Assembly (NCBI RefSeq): GCF_001949145.1
Contig: NW_019091355.1
Location: forward strand, 2,694,209 to 2,758,208
Direction: 5' to 3'
Source: Acanthaster planci
Taxonomy: Eukaryota; Echinodermata; Asteroidea; Valvatida; Acanthasteridae
Length of the DNA: 64,000 nucleotides
Shown: one piece after another, positions 1 to 14,025 of the stretch
How positions within the stretch are numbered: position 1 is the first letter of the stretch
Layout of the letters: each line of letters begins with the position of its first letter
The notes under the pieces: generated by a model
What the model saw: only the letters and a program-made list of their open reading frames with translations
What the model was told of the DNA's origin: nothing
The model's database searches: none
Made by a program: the position numbers and the translations under genes

Positions 1-3000
1 TTATAATGAGTCGGAATCGTTCTTATGATGTAACGCTATTACAGTTTTCCTGCTAAATTCAATTTGACGATGGAGAGCCTTTTGTGTTGTTTGAGGTAAC
101 TCCATTATATTTCGCCAAACTTCAAATCGTGCGCACTGGACGCAGTAGGCTGATGAGGTTCGGCTTGTTCACTCAGGAGGAAGATGCTAAATGGGAGGGT
201 AGATGGGGGTGTAATTTTTGTCTTCACGCCTGAGTGGTGGATTTCCCCCCTTTTTTTCCCTCGACTGTGTACTGTCTTTCGATCGAGGCTGTGTCGGAGA
301 GCCGACGACGCCCCAATAATCTCTCGCAATTAGCGGACGAAATTTGACGGCGCTTCGGCCAATGTTGCTAAATCCGCAAATCACGATGGTAGAGAAGCAT
401 GAACGCACAATCAGTTGGAACTCTTTTGCCACAAATGCGTGAAACGAATTTCACCCATGCAGATACACCTTTGACGAATATGCAGCCATTCGGCGGGCGT
501 GGCTGTGGGAGGTTTGTTTGTTCGCTCTGATTTGGTCCTTTTTTGAAATTTAAACCTTATGCCTTAAGGAGTTTACAGAGTAACTCTTTGAAGTCCTTTT
601 GACACCAGTTTGGTGAAAATCTGATGTACCGTTCTTGCGCAACGTGCATTTTTCCGAGACGTTTCAGCCAAATAATGTATATTTACTTTTATCATTGATG
701 TGCTCGGTGCACGCGGGCTGGCGCGCATGTAGGCTTGAACCTTAAATGACAAAAGTATACGTTTGATTGAGTTAAAACTTCACACTTGTAATGAAAACGA
801 GTGTCTTTACACGCATGCCAAGTGTCCAAAAAATTGAGCAAGGCACAGCCGAAATAACCCGGCCGTTTTAGGGTTAAAGGTCGCGGGAACTCACCAAACC
901 ACAACCAGTAGGGGGTGGATCAGGGAAACCGACTTCCTGGCATCATAACTGGACAAGAAAGACCCAACCTACTTACCAAACCACAGCCAAAGTGTGGCGG
1001 GTCATTAACTCACCAATGCGCAGCTAGAATGACATTTTTAATGGATAAAATTTGGTTTCAACCTTTTATCCGATAAATACTTTAAACTAGTTTTTACTGA
1101 GCTTCGGCACTTTTGCCTTTGCTCCTCACATTTATTTCAGTTTCCTTTAAAAGCCATTACAGGGGGACCTCTTTCGGCGCCAATTATCATTGGATTGTGT
1201 TAACCCCTGCGTTAAGAGACTTCTTTCACACCCCTGGCAAAAGAACAGCCTTCAGTATATCCTGACGTTGTACTTCCACCTTCTGATCTAATTTATCAGA
1301 CACATTCAAAGTGAAAAATAGGTTATTTATATACAAATTTGCAATTACATTCACAAGTCGGCTGATAGCTGAGGGGGAAGGCGTCTGGTTACGAATAGGG
1401 GTCGGCTGTTGGAACGATGAAAAATAGGAACGGGAGAATCACCAACGCGTCCAACGTGTGTGACGAATGTTAGGTGATCTGTTTCGTGTATAACGCATGC
1501 GCGCCGCAGATACACGATGCTTGACTGACGCGGGAAAAAACAATGCTTCCCTCTCGTCTGCTCTTGAAGTAGGCGTAAGTGTAGCCATCGGCTGGTCTAT
1601 GGGGTCAACGGGGGCCCACCCCAAAAAGGAAAATTTGTATCAATCTGATGAGAGAATTGCAATTTTGGGACTATTTCATTTGTATCTTCTTTCAAAAGCG
1701 TGTAAAAAGTTTGTAAAAGCCTCATCTCTCTGTAAAAGGCATACATTACAAATTGCAAACACGTTGTGCTCCCTACTCGAAAGAAATCCCCCGCCCCCTA
1801 AAATTTGATGTCGAATCCACTCTTGGATGTGGCTAGCCTCATTTCCATTTTCCAAGCTCTCACTTCAGTCATCAGGATGATGTGTCGGTATCCCTTTATT
1901 TGACTCTGTGGAAACACCAATCACGAGTGCGTATAAAACTCTGTCTCGTTTTGTCAAAGCACTTCTGCATGCATGTAGCACTCGAACATTGGTCGGTATT
2001 CAAAGCTAATGTTCGTGATTACGTTAAATCTTACTTCTTTTCTGTTTTCTAACGCTAAATAAATGAGGGGTCCCGTATGTGTTATTCACCATTGCGTACA
2101 GTCTTACATGAATATGAAATTAAAATTGAGATAAAAATTTTAAAAAGGGTGGTGGAAGTGGGAATACTATAAAGTTCATGAAGCATCCAAACGCTGGTAA
2201 TAAACGTCATGTGGGCACTGTGCATCTCGTGTTTTGTACATTGTGAATGTTGGACAGTGAAATACGTACAGTGATTGCTCTGTCTATCGTATTTCGGCTT
2301 TAATGCACTATTAAACGTCACGGACCTTCATAATCACACTGATAACTTGCAGGAAAATTTAGACCAGAGACCGGTGAAGCTATAGCTCAAAACTGATTTG
2401 TTGATATAATTTGGAGGATTGAGCATTCATTCGTAGGAAAAGGCTTTCGAGCAGGAAGATCGGTGCCATAATACAAAATGACGTGTAGAATGTAAATTCT
2501 TCGAAACATCAGGCTTTTTTAATTTGGTTGTAACTCAGGTTCTAAATGATTTCAAGCAAATCTTTTGCCTCGTTTTGGTGGTAATAGACATTTCAAAAAA
2601 AAAAACGACGCCTATCGAAAGGTCATGATCATTGAGTAATGCACTAGAATTTTTCCGTTGGCAACCAGCAATATTCAAATCAGTCGTTTAGAAAAATTCC
2701 CAGAGGAAGACACAATGGTTACAGGCATAATGCGCAACGCCCAACCAACTGATGCCTAAATAAGTGATAGAATACAACATTGTCGCATTGCTATGGCAAC
2801 CACAGACATGTACACGAAGTTGCCCTCTATTGAATTATCCTCAGTAACGTCATTGCGTTTTGCTTTCTCACGTTTGACTGGATCCTTGCATTAATTTTGC
2901 TTCGCGAAGATGGAAAAGCAAACATTATGATGACGTTCGTTTAAGAAGCCGTTTTATTTTGTTTTTGGAAATGAACGAGTTGTTTTAACAATCTGAGATG

Positions 3001-4659
3001 AAAAAAAATGTTTCTGGAATACGCGGATCTCAAAGATATTATCTAATCACAAACACTGCATTTTATACGAGTTGATTTCACGCGCTGTTGATGTTTCCCG
3101 TTTCGTTTATGCGTTTGTCTTTGTGGCCCGCTGATTTAGCTCCGAACAACTGCGAAAAGCGTAGTATAACTTTTTAAGTAGTACTAAGTAGCTTAACACT
3201 GGCAACCTCCTTTCCTACAAATAATCCTAAACCCGCAGAAAATAAAACTTAAGAAGATAAGCATTTTCACGTGATTAGACGTGCATGGTCCCCGTTGTCT
3301 CTTAGTCCGTTAGATGTCGACAAACTTAATGGTGCTCTTGACCCTAAAAACAGAGATTCTCCAGATAAACTGATCGACGCACGGAAACTCATCTTGTCCC
3401 CGTAATTTTTAGTTTTTATTTATAACAAGTAATAGGAAGATTGCTTTCCGTACATTTATCAGTCCGTTCTTTGCTATTAGGGAAAACCAACGAGTGGGAC
3501 CACTCAACAAGGAAGCAATCCGGTCCCCACCTGCTGAGGGGACCTGCAGTATCTTCCATTGCACGCGTGACACCCGAATTCACAAATCCACCCCGAAATT
3601 CAAGCCAATTATTATAACGCTCCCACACATTACTAGCATTCGCATAACAACTTGCTCCACAGTCGGCGAAAATTTTCAGGAAGGAAATTCCCGAAAAAAC
3701 ACAAAACAAAACAAAACTGAGGATGATTCGGTTGACAACATGGCTGGTCGCTCGATCTATGCTCAACCGAGTTTAATTCGCTTGCCCTAATTACGGAGAG
3801 AAAATCGTGAGTGCGACATCTTTGTGGCATGTCAATAAAATTACTTCGGGTCTAATGGGATCTAGTTTCCTAATTCGATTTAAAACGATGGCTTTTCTCC
3901 GCAGCCTCCCTGTGCAAACAACATCCACATGAAGAGGGGGAAATCTCGGCAACATTTACTCAACAATAAACGGCACGCTGCGGCTGGGGATATGCGCCCA
4001 ATTTAAAAAAAACATGGCAGTGGAGAGAATTGGGGGGATATAGTATACACTTTAAAGTAGGTGAATCAAGAAGTGCGCGTGCCACAGGGGACACGAATTA
4101 TGAAATGTCCCAGTCACGAAGATCGCTTTTAATAGCTTAAAAGGTATTCTGAAGTGAGTGGGGTATATAATCGAGTTAGATGGAACAATATTTGTCAGGT
4201 CTGGATTTTTTTATCAGGGAAGTATTGAAATGTCTAGTCAGAGAAGCCTCGGGCGGTTTTTTTTTTGGGGGGGGTTCGCGTTGAAGTTTTCGTTTCCCTT
4301 GAAAAAGTTTTAAAGTAGTTCTTGCCGCGTGGGCATGCACGTGTTCAGTGTCGGCGCCCTCATGTGAAGTTATGCAGCAGGTGGCTGCCACATGCGAGTC
4401 TATGTGTGGAATAATATTATTGATCTCTTTTACAGCAAATTCATTTTAATGAATAATAATTTATTCATTAATTAAGCGCAAATTTCATACATATTGCTCA
4501 GTTGCGCTGTACTATGAAGTCATTAAACGTGGTGTAGCCAATGGCAGTGGGTTTTTCCGCCATATTTGTGGTCATGGTGTTTTTTAGTGTTGGTTTTAGA
4601 ATATTTGAAACAAAATGTTTGATCAGAAAATACAACTTCTGAGTATTTGTTTTGTTTAG
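1..4659. other. Upstream region without recognisable gene
   Basis: No open stretch here has a protein-like composition, good splice borders or a family match that I recognise. The Drgx reading frame is entered in mid-codon at 4660, so at least one coding exon, carrying the start codon, lies further upstream. I looked for a short exon coding for the conserved Met-Phe-Tyr start of Drgx proteins (His-Cys-Pro-Pro nearby) and found none. It may lie left of the window, or have diverged. The sequence holds homopolymer runs and short AT-rich stretches, with nothing else I can support. Confidence 0.5.
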
Positions 4660-7600
4660 ATGGAGATTTATCATACGTAAGTGACGCCGACGATGGGTTT
4701 GCCCGAAGAAAGCAACGACGAAACCGAACAACATTCACCTTGCAACAGGTAAACTAAATAGACAGATTAATTCGGTTCCTTCCAAACAGAAACCCATGTC
4801 AGTCATATCTATAATTTTAATTTCATCTTAGTTTCCCCCCTTTTTTTAACCTGTATTTGATTTGTATCTGCTTATTTTGAAGTAGTTTGCTATATCTTGG
4901 TCAAATTTCACGTATAATAAAAAACAAAATTTAAAATCAGAAAAAGCTGGAACAAAAATTACGCGAAAAAAGGAAGCCTGTTCCGGACACGGCCTAAATC
5001 GCACTGACTCGCTGTTTCTTTACCAGCTCGAAGAACTAGAGACCGCCTTCGCCAAGACGCATTACCCGGATGTGTTCACACGGGAGGACCTGGCCATGAG
5101 GATCAACTTGACCGAGGCCAGAGTTCAGGTGAGGTAACTGCCGGTCTGTCCAGTCAATGTGTGAAATCTTAGGAGTTATGTAAGTTGCTTTTATATGAGC
5201 AATGCAATAACCAGTCAATTTTTGTGTGATTTATCATCTTACTGCTGTCACTTCACGGCCTACCTTTAGGGAACTAAAAACGTACCCCAATGCTTCGCTC
5301 TAAATTGCAAACTCAAGACGTGACAGAAAACTTAGCTTCATTGCAGTTCAAAACAGGTATTTCAAAGCTGTTCACAGTTCACCATAATAAAAGAAATTAC
5401 TACACGAGTTCAAAGCTGTTCACTTTCTAATGATAACATTTTGACTCGCCAATGCGAAAGGTATTCACATGTTCTGTTTTTAAAGCAACATTAAGAATTC
5501 CAGCATTGGAACAGCCTTAATTAAGGTCGACATACCCAGATCACACAATGACGTTCTCAGTGAATAGTTCTTGTAGGACAGGATGCCAGTTGTTCACGAA
5601 TGGATCCATTGCACTTACCTACATGTATGTACTTACCTAATAAGACTATGAGACATAATGCACCAGACATGCGCAAAAGAGATGATACCTAAATGTTATA
5701 CAATCATTGCTGAGCCATTTTGAGACTCGATATATAATTTCGTTGAAACTTAATGTTATTACATTTGTTACAGTTTAATGTGTGAAATTGAACTATTTAT
5801 GATTCATGGTTTTGTTGGTGTGGACTTTAACTAATTACGTTATTTTTGACAACCTTGTAAACTCAGTTTAGGGTTGGCTGAAAGCTACAAAACATTAAAC
5901 AATGTACATGCGTGATGCCATGAATTTTAAAAGGCTTTGGAAACGAGAGCGCCATCATCCGTGACTCACGACTGTAACTCAATTCAGATATCTTTTTTTT
6001 TTTTACACTCCTTCCCAAATTTTCCTAATTTGAGGCTCCCGTAAATCGCCGCTACTCGGCGGACAAATGGCGGGGTTCTGAGGGGAGGTGTTACACCATC
6101 TGCCGTGATTGCGCGTGGGAGGTGACGGGGCCGTGGTCCCCAGAGCCCGGCGTGGTTGCGTGTCGTGACGCGGGGTGAGCGCCGATTCACTGCTTGGATG
6201 CTGCCAAAATGCAATGAACAGAGAAGCAGCTGCATTATTTTCCCTGCCGATTAGACCGCCTCGTTTTTCTTGAACATCTTTAATGGTTCTCCCTCCCTCC
6301 CATAACAAAGATCGACGGACCCTTAAATTCGTTGTTTGAGACTGAAAATTGGGGGGGGGGTGTTTTCTGCGAATTACTTCATTTTGGAAGGGTGTATAAA
6401 GTTTTATCAGGGACTACCATTCTTTGTTTTTAATGCAAACTTTCTGAAACTTATTGATACATTGTCTAAATTAGGAAATTCTTATTGGCTGGAGTTGATT
6501 CAATAGCCCTCAGTACTTATGGCGCTTCACGGTGTTTACCGCAGTGCGTTGGTGGGACAGAATAAAGATCATGGGTATATATACACTCCTATTATAACCA
6601 TGCATATAGGTAAAAAAAAGTTTGTTTTGTGTACCCATCGTTTTAAATCTTCCAGTGAAATTATCCTTCACAACTGCAAACGGTAAGATTGTGCCTTCCC
6701 TCTCTTATGATCAAATGTAATTTTTATGTGAGCTGTTTAGGTTTCCTATTCGTGGCATATGACGACCCCCATCCTATCCCATCATGCACTGCGGTAAACA
6801 CAGTGATACGTCACCAGCACGTAGGGTACAGACAAGTAAAGAAACTGCCATAGACGACAGTGACAAATATAACCCCTTTAAAAAAATCAGAAAAACACTC
6901 AAAGGTTTCTCAGGTGTTCAAGGCACATATCAAATTGAAGCTCACTTCCCCATCTATTATTTTCCTTTCAATTTTCAGTGGCCTAACCGATGACTTTTGG
7001 GGCTTTTTCTCACCAGAGAAAAATCACCCCTCACAACAGTCGAGGCCAATCGCCATTTTGAAAATTGATACCTACACTCAATTGCAAAATAAAGCGATTT
7101 GGAGGGCCCTGTTTGGTCCAATTCTTTCAGAAATAGAAGCTGGCAGTCCTGTCCCTAGATTCCATCTTCCTTCTGAATAAACCACCCTATAGACGTGCCA
7201 CAAAATGCTCTAATAGCAGAGAATTAGACAGTCCGCGCAGCCAATTTTGGACCTATTTATGGGCTTACGACCATAGCGCTTTTGGGCTAGTTGACTGCGT
7301 TAATTACGCAGGTGTATGTGCCCAAATATTTGCTGATACCAATTCCTGCATATGTGTGTGCACCATTAACTTGTAAACTCCAACCCAATAGACTTTGAAT
7401 TCATATGCACCTGCTTTATTGAGTTTACAAGAATTTTAAGTTAATAAGTTATGCACAGATACGATAGCATAGTAACTACATCGACGTTCTCTAATAACAT
7501 CATGTTGAAAGAAAATTTGGGGATTTTTTTCCTTGGGAATGCCATTTTTTCAAGTTTGTCATCATTACAGATTACCAAAATCCTCTCCGAAACTAATGTT

Positions 7601-10600
7601 ATGCAACGTAAATCACATTATAGATCGATGTGATTTTTAAAAAACTCTACTTAACTGTGTAAAAACCAAAGCCTTGCAAAAATACGAATATACTGACAGA
7701 CGCACAATTTTCAAATGATCTCCAGCAGACCTGAAGATAGTGAGCAACTTTTTCATTAACCCAAAGTTCTGCACATCGACCGGATTCTGTCACCCACATT
7801 CCAATTAGACTCACGGACATCAATTAATCAAGTACGAAATTGCCGCTACTCTATGTACCCCTCTACCCCCAAAAAAGAAAAAGGTGATGCAAAGTTCTGC
7901 GACACCTGTACAGGAAGGTGTAAACCATCCCCCACCGACATCCCTGGGTGGTACCTCTGCTCACTGATCAGTGTCCCCTCTTCTTCCCGAAGGACCTCCC
8001 CCCCCCCTCATACATACACACGCTCAGTTTGAGGATGGAGTTCGCTCGAGCTTCGTCTCACCCCGTGCGTCTACGGGTCTCGAATCTCGGCACAGGTGCG
8101 CGCTCTGTAATAATATAATTGAGTTTTTCCCCTATAACATGATAAGGAAACGAGTCAATTCGATTACGGGTCTCCGAAGCGCTTTGTTACCTTGGACGGC
8201 TGTGCCATGCAAATCCCGCTCCCTGTGCTGTTGTGTGTTACATACGGTGGCCGGGACCTTGTCCATGTGCCAACGACGCTCACACGCGGGCGACAGATCT
8301 TCTAATTATAATGTCCTAACGTGATTTGAGGTTCTGTGCCGTAGGACAGAACTAGGAAAATTGGTGTTGCGCCCCGTCCCCCCCCAAACTGAGAGTAAAT
8401 ATACCTCACATGCAACGTCACTGGTTTGGTTTGTTTCGGTGTAGCTTTGATTAGGCCCTAATGTAAAAAAAAAAACCAAAAATTTGTAAAATGACTAAAT
8501 AGTGCTTACCCGTAGGCTACCTAGGCGCTGAAGTAACACTAATAATGTCTTTATAATTATGTGGCAAAGGGATTTCAAAATAGTATTTGAGGAACCAGTA
8601 TATTTTATGATAAAAACACTACCAATGGGAAGCTGATTGTCCTCCGACGGTCAGTTTTTTAAAAAAAGGATGTTCCTGGGACTGGGATGTTGGGCTATAT
8701 CGAAGCAAGTAATTCAAGATGTTGGCGTATTATTGTATCTCAGGTTTTCCGAAAATTAAAAAAGATGATAAATGATTGAAAATCTCTTGGTGGGCTCAAG
8801 CCCGTAGAATTCCCCTTCCCCACGTGCCACTGTAAGAAAAAATTTTGCCCTTTTCCCTTTCTTTGATTTTTGTGTATTTTATTATTTATTGGTATTGTTA
8901 TTTTTTTTTTTACCTTTATTTCGGATAAATGTTACCCCGTACCTAATCTATTGGACTTTACGTTCGGAATTGGCATTTTTTGGTTACTGAGAGAATACAA
9001 GGCGTACGGTAAACACTACAGAATAAAATGCAATGAAGAAGACCGATTAGTATATGATTTTTTTTTCACATGACCAAGTCGATCGAAAACTGGCGTTTGG
9101 TTTGTACAGGGCTTGCATATGCATTGTCTCTGCGTGGCAGGTTTTGCTAATCTCACGGCCCAGCGCCCACGACGCGGTTTTCCGTTTCTCGCATCGCTCC
9201 AGCCGGCTCCCTCTGGTCGACAGTGGGCTGCATCTCTCTCGTCCCTTCCCCATTCACTACCCCGTCCTTGGTCCTTATGAATCTGTTAACTCATCGCCTA
9301 TCGCCCCCAGCGTCAAAACCCCAAGGTAATTAATGTCCAAACCTTGTATGAAACCCGACCGCCGAGATGCTATGAATACCGCGCACTGAAAAATAATACC
9401 TTAATTGGACGTGATCCCATTAAAGTCTCATTCTGGTTTCCTCCGCACTGTCGGCTTCAGCGGCAGCGTGCGGTGACAGGCTGAGCGCCGTATCATATAT
9501 ACGGGGAGGAGAGAGTCGTTACGTTACGGGTCAGAGTTTATTGGTTTAAGGCCAGCAAAGTAAAATCGTCACGTGTTCAAAGCATCTGGTCCCTGCTTAG
9601 AACAGTTGCCACTTTTTTTCAGTTGGAAAGATTTTTGTGGCAGTTTGTCCCTCTTTCTTTTTCCCACGTGGTGATTTTTATGGGTTTCCGCATGGAGGGA
9701 TTTGTTACAAACCAAAGTGAAAAATGGACGTCGAATTATGTACAAAACAATGAGAATTGTCTCCTGTTTCACAATTCAGGTGTAGTTTTTCCAAAGCCCA
9801 CTGCAGCGGCGGTTCTTGTGGATGGAAGCAGCAATATGTCACTCTAGCAGTTTTTAATTTCCTTTTTTTTTCAATTGGGTGAAAAGGCCAATTTCGGGGG
9901 ATTATTCATTTTCGTTTCCCTCTCCCCCCAAAGTGCAGGGTGTAGAAAATTTTCAATGTAGTCTCACACCAGAAATCAATCGTTTTTTGACCCAAAAACA
10001 TAATTGGTCCTAGATCGGCTCTTGCTGAAGCCACGTGCTCCAACTCGAGACACGGAAGTTTTTGAAATGGCTGCCGTGCATATTTATATGCTTTTTTTTT
10101 TCAGTTTCATGCTTGTCACAGTTAAATTTTATTTTTGTCTCTGGATTTACCAGGTCTGGTTTCAGAACCGAAGAGCAAAATGGCGAAAGGCAGAGCGAAT
10201 GAAGAGTGAGCAGAAGGTCGGAGGTCACACCAGCGACTCCAACTCCACCGACGACTCGACCAAGGCCGAGGCCGACAACTCGCCCGAGTCCACCACCGGT
10301 GCGGAAGCCGAGGAGTACATCAACGCCGAGAGGACTTCGACAAGTCCACGCGCGGCCGTCTCGCCGGCTGTCGTCGCGCCGAGGTCCGGCATTGCGGCCG
10401 CGGCCTTGTCGCCCGGATCTCTACGACAAGGACAAGCCCCTGTATTGTGGGCGGGGCCTGTCCCACCAGGGTTGGAGAGGTATGAGAAAACTGATATAAC
10501 TAGGCAAATTTACGAGAGAATTGGTGCTCGGAATGTAAGAGATGATACTACAAATTGTCATTGTTTTGTTTCAGATACAACCCAAGTCTCTGCACGTTTC

Positions 10601-11544
10601 CTGCCTCAATGACGACGCCTTACGCATCACAACTCATATCATATGCTGCACGAAAAGGTGAATAATGGAGCATTCAACCATAAAAACTCGCATAAGATAA
10701 CACAGTGCGAGGGAAAGTGTGGAAGACGCCCGACAGGATACAAAGGATGGACTATGTCCATGGGCCACACATACATTATGCGTGTACATGTTCAAGTAAC
10801 AGAGCAACAGACAGAATGCACTAATTTTCCACAATTCACCTCCAACTTTGTCTTCTAGTAAGGAAACTGTTTCAAAGTGTCATTTGCGTGACAAATATGA
10901 ACGACTAAGAGATTATTTGAAACCTCTCTATCAATTTACGTTCAAATCAACACTTATTTCTATCAGATGACAAATATACAGTAAGACAGAAGACAGAATT
11001 TCGTTGCCCAGCTGAGCACCAGGAAAACACGAGCAGTCGAAACTGATATCACTTGGTGTCTTTCTAATTAATCTCTAGATATAATCAGCACTCTTATTAA
11101 ATAAAATCTGTTATGGGAAGAAATTCTGTAGCCTCAAGTCCCTTGAATCATCTTGACTCATTTCTGTTTCATTGTTTTCCAGTCTTTTTACAATAGATCT
11201 GTATGACAAGGTATAGGCTAACTTAGTTAGCTTTAGCAACCTTGGTATAACAGAGTTGATTTCTGCAAATTCACCTTTAAAAAGATACATTCTTGTTTCT
11301 GCTTACAGGATCTTACAATCCATTTATGTATGGCAGTTACAGCCTTGCAACCAGTCTGAAGTCTCCGCCTATGTCATCTTTCGCTGTGCTGGAAACGCAA
11401 GAAAAGAGGTCCCTCAGCTTGGCAGCCCTACGCATGCGTGCCAGAGAATACAGCGAAGCTGTTGCTAGGGCGGCCGTGGGGGGCCCTCCATCATGTGACC
11501 AGCGGGGTAGCGACCACGGGTTCAGAGCATCAAATCGAAGTTAA
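4660..11544 (+). CDS. Drgx: Drgx/Prrxl1-like paired-class homeobox transcription factor (5' incomplete)
   Basis: Exons are 4660-4748, 5027-5128, 10154-10479, 10575-10657 and 11309-11544 (stop TAA 11542-11544). All have GT-AG borders and compatible phases and give 277 residues. The homeodomain spans the first three exons: [15 protein letters not shown], then [17 protein letters not shown], then [15 protein letters not shown]. It has Gln at position 50, and introns after TLQQ and between positions 46 and 47, as in vertebrate DRGX. The DDGF-RRKQ lead-in and a C-terminal OAR motif ([16 protein letters not shown], in the last exon) are also Drgx hallmarks. The Asp/Ser/Thr-rich linker in exon 10154-10479 is unlike vertebrates. 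Known role of the family: a nuclear DNA-binding regulator of sensory neuron development. The exon with the start codon was not found. Another paired-class family is unlikely given both conserved ends. Confidence 0.93.
5129..9130. other. First four-fifths of the 5-kb intron within the Drgx homeobox
   Basis: This intron (5129-10153) separates homeodomain position 46 from 47. The donor gtgaggt at 5129 and the acceptor at 10151-10153 are both good. No exon-like open stretch fits the gene within it. A GC-richer patch at about 6020-6310 and a C-rich patch at 7975-8010 have no identifiable function. Homopolymer runs of T, A, G and C are common. Confidence 0.6.
9131..9470. promoter_or_regulatory. Candidate cis-regulatory patch in the Drgx intron
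   Basis: This patch has higher GC and CpG content than the surrounding intron. It contains homeodomain-type core sites, including TAATTA near 9330 and TTAATTG near 9412. Large introns of developmental homeobox genes often carry enhancers. This is only an inference from composition and ATTA cores; no conservation could be checked. Confidence 0.2.
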
Positions 11545-11937
11545 ATTAGTCGAAGTCAAGCGTGTTGATAAGTTGTGTAAAACGATGATTGTTCCAAGAA
11601 ATAACACACCTCAAAGATCACTCCACTATGGGTTCCTCGAATCTTGAGATGAAAGGGGTACCGTTTGTGGTAAAAAAAATATATATCTGCACTCCAACTT
11701 GCTGCATGTATTCTTATTTATATTGCATACATTTACTAATTTACAATTTACCTGTGGTTTGGCTATGTGACAGTTGGGTTTTATTTACAAAATCAATTTT
11801 TCAACAATAGATAACTAATTTGATATGAGTGACTCTCTAAACTATACAAGAGCGTGTGCACCTAGGTATTCAATATTGGATTTGGATGGCGTTCCACAGG
11901 TCAACCTCGGTGCAGGATATTTTTATACGTGACGCTG

Positions 11938-11943
11938 AATAAA
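11938..11943 (+). terminator. Candidate Drgx polyadenylation signal
   Basis: First AATAAA hexamer on the + strand downstream of the Drgx stop codon, about 390 bases after it. A second one, near 12452, could be used instead. Called from the hexamer only. Confidence 0.4.
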
Positions 11944-13940
11944 TTATGTTCAAGTTTTCAGTAATGTTTTTAAAATGATGCCGGTTGAAAGCATGGTGGC
12001 AGTTACACCACTTCAAATGTGACAGTTAGGTTCACACTGGACCAGGTTGCGGACGTCAAGACGTCCTTGTTAAATCCCATTTCCTTCACACCTGATGTTG
12101 TGTGTACTTTTCTTGACTTCTATTACAAAATCAAATGAAGAAAAATGAAAATGAACGTAAAAATACACATGTACTTTTTTGACACGAAGTATATTTTACT
12201 CAAGAACACGAGGATATTTTCCAGACCTTACGGATCACTTTCTTATTTAATAAGTCACCATATCAATAATGATTTCGGCCTGGCACAACCCGCGCGTGTT
12301 TATGGTGATAATTCATTCATGTGGTAAGTTGTAATGACAGTCTCTGTTACATGTCCCGGTTACATTATTACTTTAACTGCAAGACTTTTGTATGCTGTCT
12401 TTACGAACTACCCAGAGGATTGCTTTCATGTTATAGTAATTTCACATTAAAATAAAGAGCGACAAGCGGGTACTTCCCGCTGACGCTATTTGCTTTATGA
12501 TTATTAAAAAAAAAAACAGGAAAAGAAATGCAGGTTTCATTTTGGGTTGTTTGAACACAAGAACACTTGTTTGTCTTGGGACTTATTTTGAACTTTTAAT
12601 AGAAATTGATGTGTGTGAGGCAGATGTGGTGTTATCACAGTTTTATCGAAATTAAATCTAGCTTGGGCACATATGGTCAATGGTATAGTTGCCGATGTCA
12701 TAAAATACTATAGCATAATATAATTTTACACTAAAAACTTTGTCATTCTCTGACTTTCACTTTATCTATGAAACCTTTTAGATTTGGTGTCATATGGAAA
12801 GTAATTTTGACTTACCACAATCGATATTGGTGTGAGCTAAGCCAGTGTTATCAGTCCAGCTTTAAATGTCGGTGCTCAGTTCTAAAGCGCTGTTTTTGCA
12901 GTTGGTCTTTCACACGACATGCTGCATTATAATTCAATTTTTGTACTTTCCTTTGATCGATATTGTAAGGAAAGTAAGGAGGACCTTTCTGTAATTGACC
13001 TTCAGACTGGTGAAGTCATGGATTTAGAACCAGTCGTTGAAGTGGCGCACCCCAGTTGACTGATGTATGCGGGGACACGCACTTAATCTGTCGACCAGCC
13101 CGAGGTTCGATCTGCGCGCTCCCTGCTTAAATCCAATCAAATTTTCGATGCCTTGGGGTCACGGCCCTTCAACTTGTTAGTCTTTCAGCGTTAACAAGTT
13201 TTTATCTTGTCAGGAAGGTAGGCGTGTGGAATGCTTGAGGGGCAGAGAGGGGACTTTGGGCAGAGGAAAGAGCACAGTGCAATCGCCCCTCGTCATTGAT
13301 TTGCAGATTGCTCATTGAATTAAAGGAGGGTTCAAGGTTAATTGGTTTGGGAAAAAAGAATATTTTATTCAGAGGTGCGAGCATACACCTGTTTAAGTTA
13401 CATTTTTATGCATTTCTCTTCCCGATTTATTGTGTATTGGAGCTATATGACAATCACATGTAAATAAAGATGGACAACGATGTATGTAATAATGCGCCCA
13501 ACATCGTGGTTCGCATCACTTTATAAATGGCAGTGCGCATGTTATTTGCACGACAGACGCCTGTGGCTATGCTGATCCGTGACAAGCGATGACAGACTTC
13601 ATTTATCTAACAATGAAAGATGGAGATACATGTACGCGAATTTGGAAGTCAATACAGGGGGTTTAAGTCCACGGACAATTATTAAGTTCAACAGCCGCCA
13701 GGTTTCATCTCCCTAATCTTTACACACACATACCTGTTTTACATACAAAGTGTGGACATTCCTTTATTCTCCTGTGGCTAATTGAAGGAAACTTGAAGAA
13801 AATGCTCCTTTTTCTCCAACTAGGATAACTCCTTCGAGCTGGATTTTTGATGATAATTTCCTGGACTGTTCCTCTTCATTTTGTCACAGATAACCTTGAC
13901 CCCAAAATGCCTCTGAAACTGTTTTTCAGAGAGGAGAAAG

Positions 13941-14025
13941 CATTGTGTGGACGGGTGCAAATCCACACAATGTCATCACACCCTACATTATGTGGACTTC
14001 TTTCATGCAGAGATCCACACTATGT
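13941..14025. repeat. Two adjacent stem-loops with related TGTGGA/TCCACA arms
   Basis: The first hairpin pairs CATTGTGTGGA (13941-13951) with its exact complement at 13962-13972. The second pairs ACATTATGTGGA (13985-13996) with TCCACACTATGT (14014-14025), with one mismatch. The arms of the two hairpins resemble each other, so one may be a duplicate of the other. Function unknown. Confidence 0.6.

Noticed and set aside
1497-1808. 103-residue plus-strand open frame
   Set aside because: No domain, no splice borders and composition like the surrounding non-coding DNA.
3494-3790. 98-residue open frame with IFHC that could look like a Drgx start
   Set aside because: The following residues do not resemble Drgx, and no donor gives the phase needed to join 4660.
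4510-4540. Short resemblance between 4510-4540 and 15140-15160 (both translate to TTFNDFIV-like on the minus strand)
   Set aside because: Similarity covers only about 15-20 bases and does not extend, so it is probably chance.
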